In this document: in pieces, positions 52,838 to 62,771 of the stretch | Layout: every line of letters starts with the position of its first letter | Position numbering within the stretch: position 1 is the first letter of the stretch | NCBI GenBank assembly: GCA_030068145.1 | Contig: JAPJBO010000293.1 | Location: forward strand, 1-64,000 | Direction: 5' to 3' | DNA from: Diplonema papillatum | Lineage: Eukaryota > Euglenozoa > Diplonemea > Diplonemida > Diplonemidae | Length of the DNA stretch: 64,000 bases | The notes under the pieces: model-generated | The model's input: the letters and a program-made list of their open reading frames with translations, nothing else | Told to the model about the DNA's origin: nothing | Database searches by the model: none | Position numbers and translations under genes: made by a program

Positions 52838-53660
52838 CAGGCTGGGTACGCCCGGTTGGGCGACTTCGAAGGCGTCGAGTCGGCCTTGCGGAGGCTCGGC
52901 GCGTGCACCCTGCAGCCGCTGCACTACGGCGTCATGTCCGCGCTGGTGGAGTTCTATTCGACGACCGACGTGGCCGACCTTTCCCCGGAACCGCTGGCCG
53001 TCCCTCGCCTCTTCGTCGTTTGGACTCCGGAGCTCGCTCTGCTGACGTAGTGTCGTTGAAAGACATGACGGCACCCCCTCCGCGAAACCACGAGGTCAGA
53101 GGACAGCGTGCCTGTTTACGAGTACTGTAGAGTACTCGTTAGAGTACGCGTTGCCTGCTGCTGGCTGGGTACGCCCGGTTGGGCGACTTCGAAGGCGTCG
53201 AGTCGGCCCTGCGCACCCTGCAGCCGCTGCACTACGGCGTCATTACCGCGCTGGTGGAGTTCTATTCGACGACCGACGTGGCCGACCATTCCCCGGAACC
53301 GCCGGCCGTCCCTCGCCTCTTCGTCGCTTGGACTCCGGTGCTCACTATGCTGACGTAGTGGCATCGAACGACATGCGCGAACTGCGAGGTCAGATTGTAG
53401 TAGGTCTGTAAGTGTGATGGGCCTTTCTTCGGAGGAGCCCACGCACTCAACGTTCGACTTATTTGCAGTAGGCCTGTAAAGTCTGCTTTGCTTGCTGTCC
53501 GCACATTTGGAAATCATTGAAGCAACCCATGCACGTTGCGGCCGCTGCACTACGGGCGGTGGAGTTCCATTCGACGACTGATGTGGCCGACCATTCCCCG
53601 TCTTTTGCCTCTCCGCTTGGACTCGTACAGCTCGCTCTGATGCTTTGGTATTGGGTGATG
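52838..53660 (+). pseudogene. three extra copies of the PPR-like exon 2 end
   Basis: The block from GGGTACGCCCGGTTGGG to GAGGTCAGAGGACAGCGTGCC (52538-52812) is repeated at about 52842-53113, at 53165-53395 with a ~20-bp deletion, and, degenerate, near 53530-53640. The first extra copy is nearly identical and open over the same frame, including FEGVESALRRLGA and the final LALLT stop. Periods are about 303 and 323 bp. They lack an upstream partner exon but could serve as alternative terminal exons if an acceptor exists. Confidence 0.85.
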
Positions 53661-54499
53661 GCATGCGGGGGCCAATCCAGCATGAACGAATCAACAGACA
53701 CAGCTGTGTCCAGATTCGCTAGACACCACGTTCGAACCCCGCGCTTGCGAGACGCGACGAGAAGCCTTGCGAGGATCATGCCTCTGCCTTTTCCGCAAGA
53801 AAAAACCGGCCCGCAGGTCGTGCTGTTTGCTGCTTCACCGCGCCCTTCCCTTTCAACTCCAAGAATACCCCCGGCGACCGAGGACGTCCCGTGCATCCTG
53901 AAAGAGAGAGAGCATGTTGATGTGCCTGGCGTCAAAAGACAAGAATGAGGAAGGTGAGACTGACATGTCTACTTGCAACCCCGGCTAGTCCCAAACCTGG
54001 GGTTGGTTCGGGTAGGTGCTCATCCTGCCATGCGCTTTGCTCCTATTCCCACAGTAGACCATAGAAGCTGCGTTCCCAGCGCACCCCATCTCGCGTCGGG
54101 CGGAACACGGACGACATGCGGCCCCAACGAAACATGCATGGTGGAGTCCAGCACCAGGTGGAGGAGTGCAATACGAAGTCTCCAAATGCGGGTGTGGCAC
54201 ACCCGCAACTTCCTTCAAACCTGCTTTGTTCATATAACGGGAGTGAGGATAGTACCCTCCCATCGATCGGCTTTTGCTCTGTCAGCAACAAACAGTACGT
54301 GGTCACTGCACATCCGCGAACATGACTGACAGAAACCACCTGCGTCGTAATAAACCGTTCCGAATCGGTCATGAACTGTGGGCCCCCTAGCCAGTCCATG
54401 GCTCTTTGTCTTACCTACCTTCCAGCAATGCCTCCAAACAAAGCGAGAGTTCCTGAAATATCCGCATGATATCGTGATGTGTATGAGCGTACCCACAAT
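53661..54499. other. no recognised gene
   Basis: A dispersed repeat (CTTCCTTCAAACCTG-TTTGTTCAT, AACGGGAGTGAGGATAGTAC, CCATCGATC) lies at 54205-54275, with relatives at 39738-39805 and 32410-32470. The frame 53517-53948 begins in a degenerate PPR copy and has no domain. Confidence 0.5.
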
Positions 54500-54550
54500 C
54501 AGGGATTTTCCCCTTTAGTGAAAAAAAAAAGTTCACTAAAAAAAAAAAAA
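54500..54550. repeat. 51-bp target-site duplication, left
   Basis: CAGGGATTTTCCCCTTTAGTG, poly-A, TTCACTAAA, poly-A. It matches 60238-60288 with only a small A/G difference. The two copies flank the LINE exactly. Confidence 0.8.
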
Positions 54551-54551
54551 T

Positions 54552-54637
54552 ACCAACGATTTAAAAGCTACAGTTTCTGTACTTTATTGTTTCTGTACTT
54601 TATTGTTTCTGTACTTTATTGTTTCTGTACTTTATTG
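54552..54637 (+). other. spliced-leader exon plus three truncated SL copies
   Basis: 54552-54589 reads ACCAACGATTTAAAAG, CTACAG, then TTTCTGTACTTTATTG. From memory this is the Diplonema SL exon. The final 16 nt are repeated exactly at 54590-54605, 54606-54621 and 54622-54637. The repeated unit is precisely what follows the internal CTACAG of the SL. No SL intron (GTATG...) follows, so this is exon sequence captured from a trans-spliced RNA and not an SL RNA gene. Confidence 0.85.
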
Positions 54638-54673
54638 CGAACTTTCACTCAAAAAAAAAAAAAAAGTACCAAC

Positions 54674-55788
54674 ATGGCAAGCGAGGGAGAGATGCGAACT
54701 ATTACAGCGGAGAGCCTACACCAACAGCTAAAGGGCTGGATGTGCTTGAGCGGAGACGTCGCCCGGTTTGAGGCGGTGCTGCATGATATGGCCGCGTACG
54801 TTGACTCCGAGGGGCTGCTGCATTGCGGCAACCTCTATGCGAGGTGCGCGGCCAAGATGGCACCCATCCGACCGGGAGCCAACGTCGAGGCGGTCCTAGA
54901 GCTGTGCGCTGAACGGGGTTTTGCGGCCTACGTGGCCGAGTGGGCAATGGAGACTCAAAAAACCAACTCGACATCTGGGTCCGAAAGACCACCCGGGAGG
55001 ATGGGTTGGTCAAACCCTTCAAAGAGATCCGACGCGCGATGGAAAAGGAAGGCCTAAAGGGGCACGTAGTACGACGGACAGGCGCAAAATATGAAGTCAA
55101 GCTGACAGACGACAGCAGCGAAGCGCAGTGGTGCGAGTTCGCAGGACGCTTAGACTTGTGCGGACTGGGAGTTCAGTACCAGGGGACCTGGATAAATACG
55201 GTCGAAGGGCAAGAGCGACGCAAAAGAGAGCGGGTCGAGAAGGAGGCGAAGAGCTACGGGGCAGTGGGCTTGGACTCGCACTTCGCACGCTTTGAAGTAA
55301 ACGCCATTCTCAGTGAGGAAGGGTGGAAAACCGAGGACGTGCAGGTGAGACCCGTCTACGCACTGGGAAGAGGAACTTTCCGAATCGAAGGACTGACCGA
55401 AGAGCAGCAGTTGGAGCTAGCCAGGGGACCGTACGCAACCCCGTTCGGAAGCACAGTGCGTTTCGGCACCCTCGAACACCTGGTACCCAAAGAGCCGCAG
55501 TGGAGACGAGCGAGCGACACAACACCAAAGGCAGGCGAACGGAGCGAGCAGAAGACGCAGGAAGGGCCGACCGCCGCCGACGCCGCAGACCCCCCGCAGG
55601 TAGCCGAACTACCCGAGGACGACGAGCCGACAAAAATCATCGAAGACGCCGACCCGAAACCTACGAACAAACGACCCCGAGACTCAACCGGAAGCACCGA
55701 GCAGGAGAAGAAAAGACCGGACGCGGAGAAGGGACGACTGAACGGCAAAGGGCAGAAGGGAGGTAGGGGCACACCTAGACGAAACTAA
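54674..55788 (+). CDS. LINE ORF1 protein, one frame break
   Basis: The ATG at 54674 follows AGTACCAAC; the protein starts MASEGEMRTITAESLHQQLK. The frame runs to about 54957. The continuation lies in the -1 frame (KNQLDIWVRKTTREDGLVKP onward) and ends at 55788. The switch coincides with an A6 run (CAAAAAACC, 54956-54961), so a lost A or programmed slippage are both possible. The middle part alternates strands and helices like a nucleic-acid-binding fold. The C-terminus is Lys/Arg/Asp-rich. No zinc knuckle is seen. The position before an APE-RT ORF marks it as the nucleic-acid chaperone-type ORF1. Confidence 0.65.
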
Positions 55789-57350
55789 GCGCAAAAGCTA
55801 CCCAGACGGACAATCCCAACGTGGTCGTAACCACGGAGGGAGCAACCAACAAAATCTATCACCTAACTCCCTTCCCCCCTACATCAACGAGCGGAGAACC
55901 CCACAAACAACAACGGTTGGTAGTACTAAGCGGGAACGTCTGCTGCAAGAAGCCCTTGGTTCTTTTCTTTCGACTGCTGCCGGAAGCAGAACTGCTCGCT
56001 GTCAACGAAGTTGGTTTTCCCCGCCAAACCTTCGAAAACGAAGCACACAAAGCCGGGTGGATGGTAGTAGCGGCAGCCTGCCAAGAGGAGCGACGAGGTC
56101 CGGTCGTAAGAAGCGCGATCCTAGTCCGAAGCAACTCGCAACTCACCTGCACGCGCACCGGCTACAACGCAACGGCATGCTTTGCAGACCTACAACACAG
56201 AGGGACAACCCTGAGGTTAGTGAGCGTCTATGTACCCTGCAATAAACCCGCGCATGAAGTTGAAAAGCTGGCAAAGTGGATAATACACCGAACAAAACGC
56301 GCCAACGACTTCCTAATCGTGGGAGATTTCAACAGCCGCACGACCCCGCACGTAGAAAGCGCCATACGCACAGAGCGGTACAGGGAACTAGTACAGGGTC
56401 GGACGACGTTCATAAGAGGGTCCGCGATGACAACGCTTGACCGGGCCTACACACCCCGACGCTCTGCAACGACGCTAAAGGAGATAGCCTTCACGGGCGG
56501 AAGTGACCACGCAGTACTCGTACTCGAAACACAGCACCTCAGCGCAACGCCAATTCCAACTCAACGCCACCCCAGAAAGAACTTCCACCTGCCAGCGGAT
56601 ACTTTCTCGAACATCACAAAGACCATGAAGGACGAATCGCTGCCAACGCCCATAACCGTGCGAAGTACGAAACAAGCTCGGCTCGAGAAGGGCATAAAAA
56701 CACGCCTGCAACAACGGATATCCTTGAGAGCAGCCAGCAACATCGAGGAGGTACAAAGACTCAACTCCGAGATACGCAACATACGAAGGAAGCTCATCAT
56801 CCACCTCAACACACACTGCGACGAAGTCAAGCCACCACGGCTCCCGTACAAGCCACCGCCAGCCGAAAATGTCACCACTTTCATCGACTTTTTCAGAGCA
56901 CGTTTCAAAGCGACCACCGACCCCGCACCAACACCACCAGACGGTGGGTTCTGCACCATCGATGAGGACCAAGTTCTTGAAGCAGCGAAGACCATTAAAA
57001 CCAGAGCGCGAACTGCCGACTATTCCGCCACATATTTGACGAAAATGAAACGCGACGAAGCAAAGGTGATTGCGGACGAGTTCAATCGCTGGCTTGCCTC
57101 TGGAATACCAATGGAATTCGCCACAGCATGGACCTTTCTGATTCGAAAACCAAGAACCACCAGCAACGACCCCTCAAACTACCGGCCCATCGCCATCCTC
57201 ACCCTGTTCGTGAAGCTCTACCACACCGCCATTTTCCTCGCCTTTCGGGAGACAGCATACGAATCTGTGAAGCAACATACATTCCAGTACGGAAGCGTCA
57301 AGGCGAGCGGGCTCCACGAGATAATCGCCCAGGCGCAACAATGGCTGCGT
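55767..57350 (+). CDS. LINE ORF2, endonuclease and N-terminal RT part
   Basis: The frame opens at 55767, overlapping the end of ORF1 by about 20 nt in the -1 frame. No ATG occurs until about 56061, inside the endonuclease domain. Earlier residues are conserved-looking APE motifs: VVLSGNVCC (Asn) and AVNEVGF (Glu). Later motifs are VSVYVPC, IVGDFNS and GSDHAVLV, so all catalytic APE residues are present. RT begins near TAWTFLIRKPRTTSNDPSNY and YRPIAILTL. Translation therefore probably enters from ORF1 by frameshift or reinitiation at a non-AUG codon. The frame is lost near 57345, where the RT continues in the +1 frame; it stays open as nonsense to 57653. Confidence 0.8.
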
Positions 57351-59181
57351 GGTGCTCATCACAGACGTGCAAGCGGCGTACGACAATGTAGACCACGACA
57401 CGCTCGAACGGGACGTCAGGCGAACGATGGGAGCCCAATGGGCAAACACAATCCGCAGTGTCATCACAAACCAGTGGTACAGTCTCACACTCGAACCAGG
57501 TTTTACCACGCCAATGCGAATGACGAGAGGCGTAACGCAGGGCTCTGTGCTGAGTGTTGCACTGTACCTTTTCTACACGCGAAAGCCTCCCGAAACCCGT
57601 GCGGACTACACGAGAGCGATCGTCGACGACATCACAACGCTGACAACCGCTGAAAACGCCGCCAACGACCTACGTGCAATCGAAGGCTGGGCAGAGGAAA
57701 GACATTTCACGCTTGCTGAGAAGAAGACGAAGCTCGTCTCGAAGACCCCGTGGACCCTCACAACAACAACGCGTGCCATAAAGACGATCCAAACGACAAG
57801 ACTCCTCGGTGCATGCTTACACGCAACGGCAACAAAAACCTGCAGCAGGAATGAAAGGGTCATCGAGGCGTACTGCCGGACAACGGACCTGATCTCCCAG
57901 GCAAAGTACAAACCGACGATCCGAAAAGCAGCAGAGCACCGAACTTACGCAGTCGCACGCCTCTCGTTACACTGCCTGTCCGTCTGCTTCGACCCCACCG
58001 CACAGAAAGTACAAGCAGCGGGCTGGAAGCTAGAGCCAAAGCACTATGGAGGAAGGGGGATCAAGGGGTTCGGAACGTGCAAAAGCGGATACGGGATCAC
58101 GAACATCGCAGACTACACCACCATACAACGAACCCGCGCCCACCTTGCCAGCGGCTCAGACAGGCCAATCCCAACAAGAGGCATCACACGCCGGAAACCA
58201 AACCCAACAAACGCACCTGCGTTCCTCAACGCCCTGCGCGAGCTCCTGGCCAACGCGCCCACACAGACGAGCGACTGCGAAGTCGCAACCGACGGAGGCT
58301 GGTACGCGAACGAGTCAGTGGGCACGATCGGCATCGCTATCGGGGGAAGACGACTCGGTGCGGTAATAGTCGGAAGAGTGAGCTCGAGCACACAAGCCGA
58401 ACTAGCAGCCATGCTCTGCCTCGCAACAGCGCTGAAGATGACGCAAATCCCGCGAGAACGCGTGCACTGGTGGACGGACTCGCAGACAGCCCTGGCGCGA
58501 CAACGCCACGAAGACAAGGAAGACCTGTACTCGCGCGCCCTGCACGACGAAGCGATTCCGCAGATCCAGTGGACAAAGGGACATGCTGACTGTGTGACCC
58601 TCAACCAAGCCGACAAAGCAACGAGGGAAGCTTACACGGCGGGGGAGTACCACATGGAAATGGAGTACTGCTTCCACTACTGGAACGAGGCGTACATCTA
58701 CCTGCACCCGGAAGGTTTGCAATGTGAAGCACCCGCCGACTTCGTGAAGAGAATCTTGCGCGAGCAGCGAGAAGCCCACGTGATACGTGCCATCGAAGCA
58801 CTCGTCCCGCGAAGTCTGGCAGAGCCGAAGCGCATGCGAAGACTCGGAAGAATACCGGGTGCAGCAGACCTGCTACAGGCGATCATCAGACGCACCATCC
58901 TACAGCAACAAACCCGCCAGATGTGCAACGTCCGACATTGCACCGCGTATGCAACTGCACAGCATGTGTTGCTAACAGACGACCCAGCACACAATGAGGG
59001 CGGCCGCGCACCCACCGACGACTGGAAGACCCTCCACGGCCTCCTCGAAGCATACGCAAAGAAGCAGGTGGCAGCAATAGCTCTCGTCCGCAACAGACTC
59101 AGCAGACAATGCACAGAAGACAGGGCCGTTCAACGATGGATTGCAGCATGCCGACTATCAATCAACCAACTCCGCTCATAG
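57349..59181 (+). CDS. LINE ORF2, RT core, RNase H and C-terminus
   Basis: RT motif A is VLITDVQAAYDNVD, motif B RGVTQGSVLS, motif C AIVDDITTL (Asp-Asp, with Val replacing the usual Ala/Val-x). RNase H has all acidic residues: VATDGGWYANES, STQAELAAM, WWTDSQTAL and the His-Asp of WTKGHADCVTLNQADKA. A terminal MCNVRHC...AQHVLLTDDP resembles the Cys/His end found after RNase H in this superfamily. The protein copies LINE RNA onto nicked target DNA. The single +1 frame break at about 57345 separates it from the endonuclease. Confidence 0.85.
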   Translation: MVLITDVQAAYDNVDHDTLERDVRRTMGAQWANTIRSVITNQWYSLTLEPGFTTPMRMTRGVTQGSVLSVALYLFYTRKPPETRADYTRAIVDDITTLTTAENAANDLRAIEGWAEERHFTLAEKKTKLVSKTPWTLTTTTRAIKTIQTTRLLGACLHATATKTCSRNERVIEAYCRTTDLISQAKYKPTIRKAAEHRTYAVARLSLHCLSVCFDPTAQKVQAAGWKLEPKHYGGRGIKGFGTCKSGYGITNIADYTTIQRTRAHLASGSDRPIPTRGITRRKPNPTNAPAFLNALRELLANAPTQTSDCEVATDGGWYANESVGTIGIAIGGRRLGAVIVGRVSSSTQAELAAMLCLATALKMTQIPRERVHWWTDSQTALARQRHEDKEDLYSRALHDEAIPQIQWTKGHADCVTLNQADKATREAYTAGEYHMEMEYCFHYWNEAYIYLHPEGLQCEAPADFVKRILREQREAHVIRAIEALVPRSLAEPKRMRRLGRIPGAADLLQAIIRRTILQQQTRQMCNVRHCTAYATAQHVLLTDDPAHNEGGRAPTDDWKTLHGLLEAYAKKQVAAIALVRNRLSRQCTEDRAVQRWIAACRLSINQLRS

Positions 59182-59190
59182 AGAAAATCA

Positions 59191-59694
59191 ATGAAAACTC
59201 GAAACTTGCTAGAGCACATCATCAACAGACACAACGAAGTGAACGATTCGCGTTCTCGTATGCCGTTGGGTCAAACAAGGACAAAAAAAAAGAAGAAAAC
59301 TCCACCAAGTCATAGCCACGAGGCGACCGATTGGCAAAAAAAAACTGCCGTCATTAAACAAAAAACCCCCAAAAAACGAGAGCTCCCCCCCCCCGAAAAA
59401 CGCCTCAGCACCCGAAACAAACCCGCAGGCACCTCCCCCAAAACGAGAGCCACTCCCCCCGAAAAACGCACCAGCACCGAAAACAAACCCGCAGGCACTC
59501 AAGAGAAAAGACCCCCCGGTGGGACTGAGCAACCCACAACTCTTGAAAAAACCGCGCCCCCCGGGGGACGACCAGCCACCGCCGCCCCCCCCGAAAAAGG
59601 CTCCCTCCCCCCCAGAAATAATAATAATCGCCGCCCATCAGCCACCGCCCCGGCTGAAGCGAAAAGACCCCCCCTGCTCCATACTCCTGGGTGA
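59191..59694 (+). CDS. Pro/Lys-rich frame after LINE ORF2
   Basis: An ATG lies 9 nt after the ORF2 stop and in the same frame, opening 167 codons of Lys/Pro/Thr-rich low-complexity protein. It includes a direct repeat of about 67 bp (AAAACGAGAGC to AACCCGCAGGCAC, from 59373 and 59440). A second Pro-rich frame (59519-60091) overlaps it. This may be a read-through C-terminal tail, a third ORF, or simply C-rich 3' UTR. Low complexity argues for caution. Confidence 0.25.
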   Translation: MKTRNLLEHIINRHNEVNDSRSRMPLGQTRTKKKKKTPPSHSHEATDWQKKTAVIKQKTPKKRELPPPEKRLSTRNKPAGTSPKTRATPPEKRTSTENKPAGTQEKRPPGGTEQPTTLEKTAPPGGRPATAAPPEKGSLPPRNNNNRRPSATAPAEAKRPPLLHTPG

Positions 59695-60237
59695 GAAATA
59701 CTGCCCCAAAAAAGCCCGCCTTCAGGACCCCAGCCTGAGCAAGAGCGCCCAAAACACCCAGGTGCAGCAGCAACCTCACCCGAGGCACTCTCCCAGACCG
59801 GTCGCAAGCCGGTCGCTTGTGGAGGGTGTCTCCCCGAGTGAGTTGAGCGGCGTGATCGTACCCTTGCCACAGTCTGCCGGTTCAACCGGACTCGCCCAGA
59901 CTGGACGATCACCAGGTACCCCAACGACCGTAGAAAAACGGAATTGGGGACCGCCAAGCCGCGCCACAGCGAGCGCAGGGGTTCCGACGCAAGATCCGGC
60001 TAGCCACCGGGCACCCCTGCGGCAGACAGCGCAAGGACTGGCCAAGTCCCGCGTGGAGGGTGGCCCCTCCATCGCGCCGCGTACACGGTGAGAACCGTGG
60101 GTAGCACCCTCTGCATCTCTCGAATCTCTGAGTTAGGTGGTTTTAGTGGGTAAGTCCCGACGGAAAAACGGACAGTCCCACACTCACAAGTTTGGTCCGG
60201 CTTGTGGTCGTGCGTCATGCATTTCCCCCCTCAGATA

Positions 60238-60288
60238 CAGGGATTTTCCCCTTTAGTGAAAAAAAAAAAATTCACTAAAAAAAAAAAA
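60238..60288. repeat. 51-bp target-site duplication, right
   Basis: Same sequence as 54500-54550. Beyond it the locus continues TTTCCCAAAATGGGC, as in the paralogous stretch at 60741, which helps define the pre-insertion site. Confidence 0.8.
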
Positions 60289-61326
60289 TTTCCCAAAATG
60301 GGCTTGGTGAAAAAACTTTTTTCACTAAAGGGATTTTGCGTTGCTGGGTGTAGGTGGTCAGGGCGCGGGTTGTGGTGGACAGTGTGGGTGGGCGTGGGTG
60401 GTGGGCGCTGGTGGTGGAGTGGGTGCGTGTTGTGTGTGGTCGGGGCGTGGGTTGTGGGTGGTAAGGGCGCGGGTTGTGGTGGACAGTGTGGGTGGGCGAG
60501 CTAGCACCCCAAACTTGAGTGGGGTGAAGGGCCAGAGGGACCCCCGCTTATGGGGCTACGAGGTCAACGACGCGTACCACACACAGACAGACACAGGCAC
60601 GTGTCGACTGGCACCCACACCACACCACACCGGCAGAAAAACTTTTCTGCCGGAGTGAAATTTTTTTTCACCACGGGTTTGGCCCGAAACTGGTGAGTGG
60701 AAAAACCCCTGCTCAGATACCAAAAAAAAAAAAAAAAAAAATTCCCAAAATGGGCTTGGTGAAATAACTTTTTTCACTAAAGGGATTTTGCGTTGCTGGG
60801 TGTAGGTGGTCAGGGCGCGGGTTGTGGTGGACAGTGCGGGTGGGCGTGGGTGGTGGGCGCTGGTGGTGGAGTGGGTGCGTGTTGTGTGTGTTCAGGGTGT
60901 GGTTTAAGCGGCCCAACAACAGGTCTGTATGATGCGGACCGTATCCAAGGCGGAAATCGAGTCAACCAGTGTCCGGATTTGACGACCGGATTCAACGACT
61001 TCAACGACTTCAACGACTTACTTCGTTCACGGCATCATGTGTAGCTGTTCTGCATGTTCTCTGAATCCGTTTCCTGCTTGATCTGAAGAGGAGCAAGGGG
61101 GTAGGGAGTGAGCTAGCACCCCAAACTTGAGTGGGGTGAAGGGCCAGAGGGACCCCCGCTTATGGGGCTACGAGGTCAACGACGCGTACCACACACAGAC
61201 AGACACAGGCACGTGTCGACTGGCACCCACACCACACCACACCGGCAGAAAAACTTTTCTGCCGGAGTGAAATTTTTTTTCACCACGGGTTTGGCCCGAA
61301 ACTGGTGAGTGGAAAAACCCCTGCTC
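60289..61326. repeat. X-Y-X-Y duplicated blocks
   Basis: Block X (TCCCAAAATGGGCTTGGTGA to the GGTGGTGGAGTGGGTGCG G/T-rich part) occurs at 60289-60497 and 60741-60904. Block Y (217 bp, GAGCTAGCACCCCAAACTTG to GGAAAAACCCCTGCTC) occurs at 60498-60714 and 61110-61326 and is almost identical. Y carries hairpins GGCAGAAAAACTTTTCTGCC and AGTGAAATTTTTTTTCACC. Each Y is followed by a short spacer and a long A run. A 10-bp TTCAACGACT array is at 60988-61018. Confidence 0.85.
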
Positions 61327-61635
61327 CACAACCAGCAAAAAAAAAAAAAAAAAAAAGACCCGCACCCCCACCCCCCCAACCCCCCCCCCCCCCCTCCCAA
61401 AACCCCACGCTTCCCCGCCGGCGGTTGTCTCCTCGAGCCGCGCGCCGCCTGTCTCGAACCCGACGCCAGCCTTCCGCCTTGTCGCGGTGCAACCGAGGCG
61501 CCCGGCAGTGGGCGGGGTTCGGGGAAGGACGCACCCGTAAGGGGCGGCGAGGGGGACCGGGGATAGAAGAAGCGAACCACCGTGTCGTCCAGGCAGCGTG
61601 CACCCGTGAGAAGGGGGTGAGCGACCTGGGGTCGG

Positions 61636-62726
61636 ATGGACGGGCCTGGCGTTGAGGATGCGGACAACGCGGCGAGGGTGCGGAGCACGATCGGGTGTCT
61701 CCGGGATTTCGATGGGGTTTGGGGGACGCCGACGGGGGGTGGGGACAAGGCGGCGGACGACTTGAAGGACCTGCCGTTCGCACAGCACTTCCGCGGGCAG
61801 AAGGACCAGCTGTCGCAGAAGCGCTCGCAGCTGCTCGACTTCTTCCGGCCGCCGCCGGAGGACCCGGCTCCGCAGGAGATCACGCGCCCGGCGACGCCGC
61901 CGCTCATGTCGACGAACTCGGTCCCGCGATCCGAGTCGGGGTGGCCGCACTCCAGCTACGGCGAGCCGTCCGTCGTGACCCTCGGCTGCATCCGCGATCT
62001 CTTCGGGCCCCGGTGGGGCAAGAACAACGCGGCCGACGACCCCGACGACGGCATGGACGCCGACGAAAAAGAGTTCCTCGACGCTCTCCGCGACGCGTCA
62101 GGCGAACCGCTGAACCCGAAGTTCAACTCGATGCAGGACTGGCTCGGCGCCCGCCCCAGCTTCAACACGATCTCGACGGGGTTCCGCGACGTGAAGCCGG
62201 ACCTCGCGTCGCTCTTCCAAGACGTGCCGGCCGAGGACGAAGCGGAGCCGGAGAAGGAGAGCCTGCCTCTCCCAGTGCTCGTCGACGAGGAGGCCGAACA
62301 GCCGGCGCAACCGTCGCCTGCGTTCGCCACCGCGATACCCCCCGTGCCAAAAACGGCCGCCCCGCTGGGGCTCCCGCCGATGCAAGCCGAGCGGCCGTAC
62401 AGCACTACCTCGCCCGTCGACCCGTCCATGCAGCCGGCAGTGCACGCCTCTCACCACCACGCGATGGGCGCGCTCCCGTTGTCGCTGCCGCAAACCGCGT
62501 ACGGGAACCTGGCCGGGCTTCCGAACGCGATTGCGAACCTGCCGCAGGCCATGCACCTCCACAACAACCAGCAGCGCCCCTTCATCCCGTCGAATTTCCC
62601 TCCTTCGGCGTACATGCCACCTCCTCCACCCCCTCCAGCCAACCAGCACCAACACACCCCCTACCACCACGATCACGCATCTAGACCGTCCATCAACAGC
62701 AACGACCCGTACAACACCCACGGTTC

Positions 62727-62771
<45 letters not shown>

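Larger units (their letters stand above)
54551..60237 (+). mobile_element. ingi/I-like LINE with SL sequence at its 5' end
   Basis: A 5.7-kb non-LTR retrotransposon between 51-bp duplications. In order: SL exon plus three partial SL copies, a short 5' UTR, ORF1, ORF2 (apurinic endonuclease, reverse transcriptase, RNase H), and a ~1-kb C-rich 3' part. The APE-RT-RNH order is that of the I superfamily, including trypanosome ingi and L1Tc. Two single-base frame breaks are visible and the rest is well preserved, so insertion was recent. There is no poly-A tail of its own, unless the A-rich duplication supplies it. Confidence 0.85.

Noticed and set aside
53725..53745. GGTTCGAAC on the minus strand, resembling a tRNA B box
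   Set aside because: The flanking bases cannot form a T-stem, and no A box or cloverleaf is seen upstream.
54552..54637. SL RNA gene
   Set aside because: No SL intron, no GT donor after the exon and no tandem gene unit; only exon sequence is present, joined to the LINE 5' UTR.
61168..61950. 260-codon minus-strand ORF overlapping the Cys-rich protein gene
   Set aside because: Arg/Pro-rich antisense frame that runs from the conserved + exon into poly-A/poly-C and block Y; typical GC-rich shadow.
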